Of a DNA stretch of 10,233 bases, positions 1 through 7,396 are shown piece after piece. The DNA comes from Cephalothrix spiralis (Eukaryota; Nemertea; Palaeonemertea; Archinemertea; Cephalotrichidae). The stretch lies in contig JAUCNG010414134.1 in the NCBI GenBank assembly GCA_032353305.1, positions 1 to 10,233 on the forward strand, read 5' to 3'. The notes beneath the pieces were generated by a model, which searched no databases, was not told where the DNA came from, and saw only the letters and a list, made by a program, of their open reading frames with translations. Each line of letters opens with the position of its first letter. The stretch's first letter is position 1. A program made the translations under genes and the position numbers.

Positions 1-34
1 TGAACTATGAAAACAAAAAGATTCAAAGGTAACG

Positions 35-106
35 GTATTAGTGGTGTAGTGCGTTAGAGCGCTGTCCGGTAACATGAATAGCCCAGGTTCGACACCAGGC
101 AAGGGA
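35..106 (+). repeat. tRNA-derived SINE-like head (Pol III A and B boxes)
   Basis: A good B box (GGTTCGACACC) lies at 86-96, and an A-box-like D-arm (TGGTGTAGTGCG followed by TTAGAGC) starts at 42; the spacing is that of a tRNA. The T arm at 83-99 pairs with one A-A mismatch. The seven bases expected on each side of the acceptor stem (35-41 and 100-106) do not pair, so this is not a working tRNA. It looks like the head of a tRNA-derived short interspersed element. The body and 3' end are not delimited; the tail may run to about 235, where the sequence turns T-rich. The organism-specific family cannot be named from sequence alone. Confidence 0.5.
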
Positions 107-420
107 ATCTCGAATATGTATGAATTAATTATGTAGTGGGATGCGGCGTACAACAGAAGAAAGTCCCAACTCTGGTCCATTTCGATTTCAACGAAAGTGA
201 AACTTATAGTATTTTTGGTTTAAATATATTTTTTGCTCTAAAAGAAAATGCTGGAAAATCAACTTATTCGGAAGAGTAGATGCGTATTTTTTGCAATTAT
301 CAAAATGGTCACATAATTAAGTCACAATATGACGTCATCTTGATGTTTTCCATAATATTGGGACACACTGTATGTTTGATCAATCATACATCAGATCAGG
401 CATATAAATCAAGATTTTGT
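107..420. other. Non-coding stretch, possible SINE body
   Basis: No coding signal is seen. The first part may be the SINE body. A palindromic CRE octamer (TGACGTCA) occurs at 330-337, but there is no nearby gene on which to base a promoter call. The open frame at 280-507 runs into the neighbouring fold-back repeat and has no recognisable protein features. Confidence 0.4.
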
Positions 421-775
421 ATACACAGGTTTATAGAACTTTTGGGGTTAAACCTTCAGACCCCAGTTTTCGGCCCCTCCCCGAAAATCTCGGAAGTGCG
501 GGCCTAAACCCCATCAACCTGATATTTTTGGAAAGCTTTTGGAAATTCTAGGTTCAAGTTTATATTTTCAAAAGGGTCCCCAAAAACGAAAAATTATATT
601 GGCCATGAAGGCCCCAAAGCAGGCTCGACCCTTTTGAAAATATAAACTTGAACCTAGAATTTCCACAAGCTTTCCAAAAATATAAGGGTCGATGGGGTTT
701 TGTTTGATTCAGTGTTTTTTGCGGGGGGGCGAAAACTCGGGTCTGAAGGTTCAACTTCTCTATAAACCTGTGTAT
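421..775. mobile_element. 355-bp fold-back element (MITE-like)
   Basis: The two ends are inverted copies: ATACACAGGTTTATAGAA at the left and a matching TTCTCTATAAACCTGTGTAT at the right. The inner arms also pair over about 80 bases (roughly 528-593 with 624-690), including a shared segment reading GGAAATTCTAGGTTCAAG. The middle of each arm has diverged. There is no coding capacity, so it would depend on a transposase elsewhere. The flanking target duplication is unclear; a TA dinucleotide is possible. Open frames on both strands here are products of the repeat. Confidence 0.75.
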
Positions 776-1010
776 TTTGAATCATGTTGATTATTTCGTA
801 ATTTTAAGGCCTTTTATCCTATATATTTGATAAATATACATTAATACTAACCCTTATAACTTAATAAGCAAGATCTCCTATATTTTGAATCATGTGGATT
901 ATTTTGCAATATTAAGGCGTTTATCCCAAATATTTTACAAATTATACATTATAGGACTAACCTGGACTAACCCTTAGAATGATCTCGTATATTTTTGAAT
1001 CATTTTAAAT
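773..1010. repeat. Tandem repeat, period about 108 bp, two copies plus a partial third
   Basis: The phrase TATTTTGAATCATG with similar following sequence begins at 773 and at 881, and a diverged start (TTTTTGAATCATTTTAA) appears near 992. Copies share an AAGGC...TTTATCC block, a TACATTA block and an ACTAACCCTTA block, then AGATCTC or TGATCTC before the next unit. The first copy starts within the last bases of the neighbouring fold-back element. Confidence 0.65.
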
Positions 1011-1198
1011 GCCAGTTAAATGTACTGTGACCCCCTGAATAAGTTTACGAAAACGACAAACCCCCTTTAACGTGATAAAATCATAGATGCATGCAAATCC
1101 CATTGTTCAGCTATTTTGGAACGGACATGTCCGAGAAATTCATGATTAACAATACGCGTCATATACCCCAAACCCTTTTCAGTTTTGGTGTTTGACTT
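1011..1198. other. Non-coding, nothing recognised
   Basis: AT-rich unique-looking sequence without an open frame, RNA motif or clear repeat. Confidence 0.4.
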
Positions 1199-1250
1199 GG
1201 ATATACCTGTTCAATATAGGACACGGATATACATGTTCACTATAGGACAC
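1199..1250. repeat. 26-bp unit repeated twice in tandem
   Basis: Two adjacent 26-base units, each GGATATAC.TGTTCA.TATAGGACAC with two differences between them, occupy 1199-1224 and 1225-1250. A short GTATATA follows as the possible start of a third. Confidence 0.7.
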
Positions 1251-1264
1251 GTATATAAAAGTTG

Positions 1265-1375
1265 TAAGTATTAAAATTTTATCAAAATAGTATCAAAATA
1301 CATGTAGTAGTAATATTTTATCAAAATAGTATTAAAATAGTAGTAATATTTTATTAAAATATAATTAATCAAATA
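1265..1375. repeat. AT-rich short tandem repeats
   Basis: Low-complexity sequence with repeated TAATATTTTATCAAAATAGTAT-type units, about three to four degenerate copies. Not coding. Confidence 0.55.
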
Positions 1376-1594
1376 ATTGATTCAAATTCATTTGTTAATT
1401 TGGTGCTTATTTTTTTTTTGTAAAATGTATTTATGACAATCCTTATTTGAATACAACTGATTAACTTATTAGATAATTAATCAAAGTCACGAAAAAATAC
1501 GATTTTGTCATTAATGTAATTTTAATAACAATACACTGTTTTATAAAAATGTACAACCTCAATATCACACATGCATAAACTAAGAAAATTGACT
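1376..1594. other. AT-rich non-coding stretch
   Basis: No open frame, RNA or repeat structure that I can support. Confidence 0.4.
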
Positions 1595-1750
1595 AAGGGG
1601 CGTCTGAAAATATCGACACTTATTTCTATTAGGACAAATTACGGATAGGGGGAGGGTTGAAGCTTGGACGGTTTCGAAGGGAGGAGGGGGTAAAACCTAT
1701 CTGTTAATTGTCCGAATAGAAATAAGTGTCGACATTTTAGACGACCTCTT
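1595..1750. mobile_element. 156-bp fold-back element with G-rich loop
   Basis: The left arm (AAGGGGCGTCTGAAAATATC and following CGACACTTATTTCTATT) is the inverse of the right arm (GAATAGAAATAAGTGTCG through AGACGACCTCTT), and the pairing continues inwards to about 1649 and 1698. The loop carries four G runs on the + strand (GGGGG, GGG, GGG, GGGGG) between 1648 and 1690. No coding capacity. Confidence 0.7.
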
Positions 1751-1980
1751 ACTTTTAAAATTATAATTCATTAATATTAATAATATAAATCGAAAAAGTT
1801 ATATTAATATCAAAACCATAATTGTTTTTAACCAATGTCTTCATCATTATTACTAGTTGAAAACTTGGTACCTGCAAAATAATAATAAATAATCAGCAGT
1901 AAAGCAATCGAAATAATTATTTAATTTATACAAAATAAAACGTAATCCAATAATAATGTTAACTTCTACTTTTTCTACTA
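1751..1980. other. AT-rich non-coding stretch
   Basis: No gene, RNA or clear repeat is seen. Confidence 0.4.
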
Positions 1981-2030
1981 CACAAGTTTATGGAACTTTT
2001 GGGGTTAAACCTTCAGACCCCAGTTTTCGC
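1981..2030 (+). repeat. Lone arm fragment of the 421-775 fold-back family
   Basis: About 49 bases match the left end of the element at 421-775 with two or three differences, including a GGGGTTAAACCTTCAGACCC block and the following AGTTTTCG. The inverse arm is missing, so this is a truncated or solo copy and shows that the element is a dispersed family. Confidence 0.75.
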
Positions 2031-2246
2031 CTTTTCAGAGAGAAGGGGCACTAAATTAATTTAATAGATATGCAAACTTGATTGGTGTATCATAGGCCAT
2101 TTTTATAGTGTATTCATTTATAATTTGATACTAATTGAAGCCTATAGGTCCTATAGGAATGTAATGTCAGAAGTCCATTATGTAAAATATACTGGCAAAC
2201 AGTAAAATCAACACAAAACATCAAACTGCAGCTCAAGCTTTCCTCC

Positions 2247-2414
2247 ATGGATGTAGAGGAGCAAAGAATAGCCAAGTGCTTTATTACGGACATTCTTAAT
2301 GACTATCAACTTAGAAATGAATACACTATAAAGGATTATCGTGATTCCTTTCTAATTATTGAGTTCAAAATTGCAGTTATAAGCGATTTCTTGCTCTTTA
2401 ATCGTAAACAATAA
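2247..2414 (+). CDS. Possible small ORF, 55 aa, unrecognised (weak)
   Basis: ATG at 2247 has G at +4 and opens a 55-codon frame ending TAA at 2412-2414. The product begins MDVEEQRIAKCFITDILNDY, is rich in charged residues and Ile in its first two thirds, and ends in a hydrophobic patch. I recognise no family. It lies on the same strand as the TRIM-like gene, about 0.6 kb before its first candidate exons. It could be an unrelated short exon or chance; the balance of evidence favours chance. Confidence 0.15.
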   Translation: MDVEEQRIAKCFITDILNDYQLRNEYTIKDYRDSFLIIEFKIAVISDFLLFNRKQ

Positions 2415-2458
2415 TATCAAACAATATATATTAAGAACTCCATTATATCAGTATTACT

Positions 2459-2553
2459 TTATGAGTTTGGTTCGAATTTGATTACGATAATTTGACACGA
2501 GACCGCAAGATCAAGATTGAGTAATCAAATTCGAACCAATCGACTACTCATAA
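2459..2553. repeat. Hairpin with 19-bp perfect stem
   Basis: TTGGTTCGAATTTGATTAC at 2467-2485 is the exact inverse of 2521-2539, with a 35-nt loop. An outer TTATGAGT at 2459-2466 pairs with ACTCATAA at 2546-2553 after a 6-nt bulge. It is probably a short fold-back element, sitting about 60 bp before the CRE and E-box cluster. Confidence 0.65.
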
Positions 2554-2614
2554 GGTCATATTTATTATTACAATGTGTCATAAATCATAAAATGAGCATT
2601 CGCTTCAATAATAA

Positions 2615-2633
2615 TGACGTCATCTGCCACGTG
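2615..2633 (+). promoter_or_regulatory. Palindromic CRE plus E-box, candidate promoter of the TRIM-like gene
   Basis: A perfect CRE (TGACGTCA, 2615-2622) is followed five bases later by an E-box (CACGTG, 2628-2633). CREB/ATF and bHLH-zip factors bind such sites in animals. The cluster lies about 95 to 320 bp upstream of the three candidate first coding exons, and an AT-rich CATAAAA follows at 2699-2705. This spacing fits a proximal promoter. Single occurrences of CRE elsewhere in the window show that the octamer alone is weak evidence. Confidence 0.4.
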
Positions 2634-2728
2634 ATCCGAATTGCACGAAGCTAATTCAACGGGGCAGCGTGTAATTCGAAATGATTTGAGAAGGACGACA
2701 TAAAATGAACCGATAACAGTGTAATAAA

Positions 2729-2768
2729 ATGTTGAAGGAAACCACCGAATGGGTTAAAGATAGACTAG
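2729..2768 (+). CDS. Weak candidate first coding exon (or upstream ORF)
   Basis: ATG at 2729 begins MLKETTEWVKDRL; an AG|GTTCCT donor at 2769 would leave one G, the phase needed by the exon at 7397. Without splicing the frame runs on and stops at 2795-2797, giving a 22-codon upstream ORF. The donor is poor beyond GT. Splicing to the next AG at 2828 would give a stop after three codons. This could therefore be a third alternative start, an upstream ORF, or chance. Confidence 0.22.
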
Positions 2769-2828
2769 GTTCCTGCCTAGATATAGAGCTCCTTTAAGCC
2801 AATTACTTAACGATTCCTTTGTTTTCAG

Positions 2829-2896
2829 AAGAAAAATGAGCAGAGGAAAACTCGAACCAGCCGGCAAATGGGCTAACAGCCTTCGAAAACCTCCAG
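2829..2896 (+). CDS. Candidate alternative first coding exon A of the TRIM-like gene
   Basis: A pyrimidine-rich tract ending TTTGTTTTCAG (to 2828) precedes the exon. ATG at 2836 opens MSRGKLEPAGKWANSLRKPP (20 codons), then one G at 2896 before a GTGCGT donor at 2897. The leftover G plus the GA that starts exon 2 (7397) makes Gly and continues KDGMDKELL. The encoded leader is basic, unlike the acidic region that follows. Splicing to exon B at 2948 would give Glu then stop, and reading through the 51-nt gap also stops, so use of A as the protein start excludes B. It could instead be a 5' leader exon with an upstream ORF. Confidence 0.5.
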
Positions 2897-2947
2897 GTGC
2901 GTTAATAGACATTTTTGCTAAAAGTTTTTTGCTTCTTTCGCTTTCAG

Positions 2948-3030
2948 AATAATGAGTAGATTGGTAAAACCTCAATCTCTGAGCCGGAGGCCCATACCAA
3001 AACATATGCTGCATCAGCCTGCAGCAGCAG
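2948..3030 (+). CDS. Candidate alternative first coding exon B of the TRIM-like gene
   Basis: An acceptor-like tract (TTGCTTCTTTCGCTTTCAG, to 2947) precedes ATG at 2952. The frame begins MSRLVKPQSLSRR, ends HQPAAA (26 codons) and leaves one G at 3030 before a GTTTGT donor. The phase fits exon 2 at 7397. The start resembles exon A at DNA level (TTTCAGAA...AATGAG(C/T)AGA), which suggests an old tandem duplication. The leader is strongly basic and proline-rich. If exons A and B are both included in one mRNA, only B's ATG can give the full protein and A becomes an upstream ORF. Confidence 0.5.
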
Positions 3031-3067
3031 GTTTGTTTAATTTACTTAATTTGGGGTGACCGGAGTG

Positions 3068-3190
3068 GAATTCTCATCCAGATTTGGATCGAATAATTTC
3101 ACTCCTTTTTCGATTGATTTTCGACCAATTTCAAGTCCAAAAGGAAGTGAAAATTTCGATCCTTTATGTGGAGTGCGAATTCAATTCCCA
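3068..3190. mobile_element. Fold-back element, about 120 bp
   Basis: GGATCGAATAATTTCACTCC with following TTTT (3086-3109) is the imperfect inverse of 3139-3162 (AAAAGGAAGTGAAAATTTCG plus ATCC). The outer GGAATTC/GAATTC parts also pair, extending the element to about 3068 and 3190. It lies in intron 1 directly after candidate exon B. No coding capacity. Confidence 0.55.
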
Positions 3191-3252
3191 TAATTTTGCA
3201 TGCTTAAAGCTTTTATTATAGCGCGCGCTAATCTCTAATGATAAAATTAATA

Positions 3253-3474
3253 ATGTCTAACGGGGGTATAGCGGGAAGCTGGAAAAGGGCCAAAACAGGA
3301 ACGGAAAAATTGAAATGGTTAACAGTAGCGGGAAGCGGGAAAAGTGATTTAGCGGAAGTGGGAAGCGGGGAAAGAGGATACAAAGCATTATTACCCGCTT
3401 TCCGATATTTTGGTGTCTAGCGGGAAGATATTTTTGCTTAGCGGAAGCGGGAAAACCAATTATTTTTTATTGGG
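3253..3474 (+). repeat. Degenerate GCGGGAAG tandem array
   Basis: About eight copies of an AGCGGGAAG/AGCGGAAG(T/C)GGG motif occur, often followed by AAAA, with unrelated spacers, plus one inverted copy (CCCGCTTTCCG at 3393-3403). The 60-codon open frame at 3238-3420 is a by-product of these stop-poor repeats and shows no domain. Confidence 0.55.
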
Positions 3475-4740
3475 AAGCGTGAAACGTAACCCCCTCCCCC
3501 TTTAGACCCTCAATGATCTACAATCTGTTTCCCTCAAAAATACATCAGATATTTGATACAAATGAAAAATTCATATTGATTAAGAAGAACCACTGGTTTA
3601 TGTTCTTGACCTTAAATTCCACTTTAAAAATTTACATGAGCATATATTTTTATGATGTACATGTATATTTGACATAAGCGGCAGTATATCAACGGATATG
3701 ATAGACCTTGCCTATGATTAAAGATTTCAAAAATGACTCCGAATCTTTTAGTATTGAGTGACCTCCAAGAAAATGGGCCCATGAGAGGTCTGTTATAGCG
3801 GCACGAGATATTGATGAATTTTGATGCAGTTTTTTTATTCGATTGAGAAAAGCAGAATGATATATTTAATTATGCAAACAAAAATCGGTTGAGGCTAAAT
3901 ATTTTAGGTGTTAGTAAAAATCTACGAAAAAATTTGAAAATCTTCGTATTATAGTTGTACAGTCACAGTAGTTTTGTATTAAAGGGGGGTTAACAAATGC
4001 AAATCTCTGAGCGCTCTATTTCATTTGTGTCATTACTAAAGGATTTATAAGGTTAAAAGGTGTAGCGATTTTTTAGCATTGACTATATAGACATTAGACA
4101 TATTTTCTGAAAGTGTGAACTTAAATTCAACTCGAAAAACAGGGGGTTTAGGGGTACTTCGTGACAATGCTTATTTTTGGGACACAATTTACTTTGACCA
4201 ATATTCTTGGAAAACTACAGGTGGTTCGTCTGATAAACCATGGTCAATATCGTATGTATACAAGTTCCTATAGTCATCTAAAGATTCCAACTGGTATAGG
4301 CTAGTTTACTACCCCTTTACGGTATTGTAGTTTGCGACATTGTCATGTACTATTTGACCATGACGGTCTATTTGTATTATTAAGACATGATCACATACTA
4401 GGAATTTATAAAACATTTTAGGATCGTGAATGGACAAAGTTGAACCGTCTGTATATGACTATACAGCGATTCAATTATATTTAGGGGTATTATAGGACAT
4501 AAATGGGGGTCTTACATAGTCACGTCTGATTACATCATATTATACAGAGTCACATTATTTAATCTTATTCATTGATATGTTACTAATCTCTTATTCAACC
4601 TTGGAGCTAGTCCTTACCTTACTGGATCTTACTATGACCAAGACACTGATTGTTAGGGAACCAAGATTTTTGTTTTTGTTTGCATAAATATCCCATTCAT
4701 TATGCTTTTCTCTATTGAAAAACAAAAACTGCGTTAAAAT
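3475..4740. other. Intron 1 interior, no gene recognised
   Basis: This stretch of about 1.25 kb lies between the candidate first exons and exon 2. I see no reading frame with protein character, no RNA gene and no long repeat. Only short inverted matches occur, such as TTGACCA/TGGTCAA near 4195 and 4244. Confidence 0.45.
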
Positions 4741-5065
4741 CGAGAAATGCGCATGCGTGACCAGTCGAGTTTTAGGGTTGCACATGCGCAAATCGCAGAA
4801 ATAACAGTTAATTCTGGTAAAATAGGGGCATGTTTCTATCTGTCCGCGATATATTTAAATGACATAATTTCAGCAGTAACAGAGTATATTAAAGAATTAA
4901 ATTGGTGTGACGTCATTACCATTAACTCGATAACGGTTGATTTTACGTCATATAATTGTATTACGGACAGATAGAAAAATGCACCTATTTTACAAATTTC
5001 CGCTGTCATTTTAGCGATTAGCGCATGCGCAACTCTAAAATTAGACTGCGCATGCGCATTTCTCG
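4741..5065. mobile_element. 325-bp fold-back element with NRF-1-like and CRE sites
   Basis: The 17-bp ends are exact inverses: CGAGAAATGCGCATGCG at 4741-4757 and its complement at 5049-5065. Pairing continues inwards through a GTTTCTATCTGTCCG block (4831-4845) and its inverse at 4963-4977 to a centre near 4900. Palindromic GCGCATGCGC-type sites occur in both arms: 4748-4758, 4783-4790 (half), 5021-5030 and 5047-5058, the last a perfect NRF-1 consensus. A CRE lies at 4908-4915. No transposase. The open frames on both strands are repeat shadows. Confidence 0.8.
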
Positions 5066-5848
5066 AAAACTGCAATCGGCGATTTTAAATTTTCAGGAAA
5101 TGATGCCGGAACATCATGGATCAAAAACACCAAAGGGTTATAATGGTTAACAAAGAAGCCCCTTTTCTCCTCGCAGAGCTCTTGGATTTTTGTTTAGCTA
5201 CAATATCCAACTTAGTTAAGATATAATCGAGACTGGCATTGGGGACAAGATGCCATATCTCCTTTAAGACAAAAACCAAACTCATCATAAGATATTTATC
5301 GTGTTTGAAAGGCCTAGTTTTAAGGATAGACTATTCTGACATTTTTCTTTATATATGTTACGTCATAGATATCGATATCTAACATTAAAAAAATCATAAT
5401 ATACATCAGAAAATAAACAAACTTAATGTAATCTTCTAAATACTAGAAGGCGATCCAATAAATCTGTAGGTTTAACAGGCCTAAGGGTTGGAGTATCTGG
5501 AGGCTAAGGGAAGAACAGAAAAACAAATTGATCTTGAGTTACATAGTCTAACTAATTCCAGACAAGTGCATTGGTTTTTTGGATTTTTAAAATCTCATTA
5601 TTAATTTTAACGGTTTTCTGACATAGCAACAGAGATGCAGAAAAATCGAAAACGAATGGACATAATTCACCATTTCCCCCTGATTTTTCAAGTTGATTTC
5701 CAAGTAGAAAATCAAACGTTTTAGAGTCATCTCTTTTAGCAATCGAAAATAGAAATAGAACGGAAATCTTTTGTACATAATATTATTTTAAAATCCAATT
5801 CTTTAATCAATTTTATTTAAATACCCTTTAATCTACCTATAACCGATG
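5066..5848. other. Intron 1 interior, no gene recognised
   Basis: No supported gene. A good-looking splice acceptor tract (CCCCTTTTCTCCTCGCAG, ending 5176) is followed by stops in all three frames and no nearby donor. A 16-bp perfect palindrome (TAGATATCGATATCTA) lies at 5366-5381. Confidence 0.4.
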
Positions 5849-6538
5849 TTAAGGTATCGAAAGCCTCAGAAAGACCCATAGTTTCTTACAAAAAATTCAA
5901 TTCGATTAAATATTTCTATGCCTAATTTTCAAAAAGATGAAATTTCCACCAATTTCCAAGGCAGATCTGCCTCCGCTGCATGGAGATTTAAAATTCCGAA
6001 GTCTCATCGACGATTTGAGTTGAGAGTATGGCTTATAGCACATCAAAATGAAGGTGATGATGAGCGTAGTCGATTTAGGTAACGGGATTTTAAATAATAT
6101 ATATTCGTTAAAAAGTTGAAATTTTCACCAAATTCCAAGGCAGATCTGTCTCCGCTGGAGATTTAAAATTCCGAAGTCTCAACAACGATTTGGGTTGAAA
6201 GTATGGCTTATAGCACATTAAAGTGAAGGTAATGATGAGCGCAGATTTAGATATAAATTTATTTTTTGCGCAACATAACGGCCATTAAGTATATTCATTG
6301 GAAACGATTGGATGTCTTCGGAATCGAGCCGCGAGGTTCTGTCAAAATTATAAAATTCGGTTACCGCATTCGACTGATTACGCATACACACGCTTCTTTA
6401 GTGTACAGTGTACACGCCGAACTATTTCACCATACGCGTGATGCGTAAAAGGTACAATGGCCCGACTGTGTTCATCGTTACCTTCATTTAGATGTTCTAT
6501 AAGCCATACTTTCAACTTGGCGGCTTCTGATACCTTAA
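5849..6538. mobile_element. 690-bp fold-back element with a duplicated internal arm segment
   Basis: The ends TTAAGGTATC (5849-5858) and GATACCTTAA (6529-6538) are exact inverses, and the next bases (GAAAGCC / GGCTTC) pair imperfectly. Inside the left part two direct copies of a unit of about 145 bp start at 5931 and 6110 (period 179), sharing CCAAGGCAGATCTG, GAGATTTAAAATTCCGAAGT and GTATGGCTTATAGCACAT. The right end (6473-6520) is an inverted partial copy of the same unit (ATAAGCCATAC with flanks). No transposase. The open frame at 6266-6448 has no recognisable protein features. Confidence 0.6.
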
Positions 6539-6602
6539 TATATCGATTATAAGCAGATTAGTAGGGTACATGTATTACAAAAAATCGTCACGTAGACACG
6601 TA

Positions 6603-7072
6603 GAGTTTATTTTCTTAATTAAATCACATAACACACACTGATTACCTTTTAGATAGCAAATCTGCCCCCAAGAAGTAAAGAGACTTAACTCCATTTTATG
6701 AAATTATACAGGAGAGCCGTTTATTGATTTGGATTTGAATGTATTAGGAAAGTGACCAACAATACTTGGAAATAAAATCAAACTCTGAAACTTAAGGATA
6801 TGATAAAACATAGTATAAACGATGATATTATGCAATAAAAAGTTTTCCCGCCAAAATGGAGTTAAGACTCTTTACTTCGTGGGGGCAGAAATATTATCTT
6901 TAAAGGATATAAAGAAATTTAGTTCAAAAAGGCAGCACTGAGTCACATTTTCGAAAAGATCAGTGCTGCCATACCTTAGAACCTTTTTTAACTAAATTTC
7001 TTTATATCCTGTAAAGACAATATTTGCTACCTAAAAGGTAATCGGTGTGTGTTATGTGAAGAAATTAAACTC
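6603..7072. mobile_element. Fold-back element of about 240 bp, split by a younger element
   Basis: The outer arms pair: 6603-6661 (GAGTTTATTTTCTT ... ACCTTTTAGATAGCAAAT) with 7020-7072, and after the insertion at 6662-6888 pairing resumes between about 6893-6944 and 6964-7019, including AGGATATAAAGAAATTTAGT and GGCAGCACTGA with their inverses. The terminal loop is about 20 nt around 6945-6963. The left arm has an extra AATTAAAT, and the right arm has about 12 extra bases beside the GGCAGCACTGA block. Confidence 0.75.
6662..6888. mobile_element. 227-bp MITE nested in the 6603-7072 element
   Basis: Terminal inverted repeats of 36 bp begin CTGCCCCC and end ACTCCATTTT (6662-6697 and 6853-6888), with two mismatches. 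AAAT stands on both sides (6658-6661 and 6889-6892) as a 4-bp target duplication. The other arm of the host element preserves the uninterrupted site (GCAAATATTGTC in its inverse), confirming both the insertion and its borders. There is no open frame inside. Transposon superfamily is not assigned. Confidence 0.8.
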
Positions 7073-7092
7073 TCTAGATTATCTAGGGAGTT
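7068..7092. repeat. 25-nt near-perfect palindrome
   Basis: AACTCTCTAGAT at 7068-7079 pairs with ATCTAGGGAGTT at 7081-7092 with one mismatch and a single central base. It overlaps the right end of the fold-back element at 6603-7072. Confidence 0.6.
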
Positions 7093-7235
7093 CAATTTTG
7101 CTGTTGACAGCCTTATTTCTGCCCCAAAAGTTACTTTTAAACGAAGGCCTCATAAGTTTTAAAATATTAATTTGAAGTGGGATGAAATCGCTGATTTGAT
7201 TTTGAGATGATTCCAAATTTTTGAAATCGCCGCTG

Positions 7236-7280
7236 ATTGGTCTTTTATTTATGGAACCAGTGATGACGTCACCCGATTGG
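7236..7280 (+). promoter_or_regulatory. CCAAT-CRE-CCAAT cluster, possible internal promoter
   Basis: Two inverted CCAAT boxes (ATTGG at 7236-7240 and 7276-7280), exactly 40 bp apart, flank a perfect CRE (TGACGTCA, 7264-7271). NF-Y with CREB/ATF is a common animal promoter combination. The cluster is about 120 bp before the acceptor of exon 2, so it could drive a transcript starting inside intron 1 and opening with an in-frame ATG at 7333, 7336 or 7408. No TATA box or initiator stands out. Confidence 0.35.
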
Positions 7281-7396
7281 ATATGCTAGCACAATGTCGA
7301 GGTATCTGACGGTCGGATTCCGAGAGTAAATCGTGATGACATGTATGTATACATGTGTATTTAAAACTAAACTTGTTATTCTGATATCCTTTATAG

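Noticed and set aside
35-106. Functional tRNA gene
   Set aside because: A and B boxes and a T arm are present, but the acceptor ends do not pair and the T arm has a mismatch, so a SINE head is more likely.
421-775. CRISPR-like or integron-like repeat
   Set aside because: The structure is a single large inverted repeat, not regularly spaced direct repeats, and the context is a eukaryotic genome.
2754-3014. Minus-strand 86-residue open frame
   Set aside because: It is antisense to the candidate first exons, shows no domain, and has no promoter or splice support.
3238-3420. 60-residue frame with VAGSGKSD, resembling a P-loop
   Set aside because: The Gly-Ser-Gly-Lys text is a translation of the GCGGGAAGCGGGAAAA repeat and lacks the spacing and context of an NTP-binding protein.
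4591-5075. Three overlapping open frames on both strands with similar peptides
   Set aside because: They are mirror translations of the two arms of the fold-back element at 4741-5065.
5159-5215. Extra exon after the acceptor-like tract ending at 5176
   Set aside because: Every frame stops within about 60 bases and no usable donor follows.
7119-7140. Third copy of the CTGCCCCC MITE end
   Set aside because: Only about seven bases match well, and the rest needs gaps, so chance cannot be excluded.
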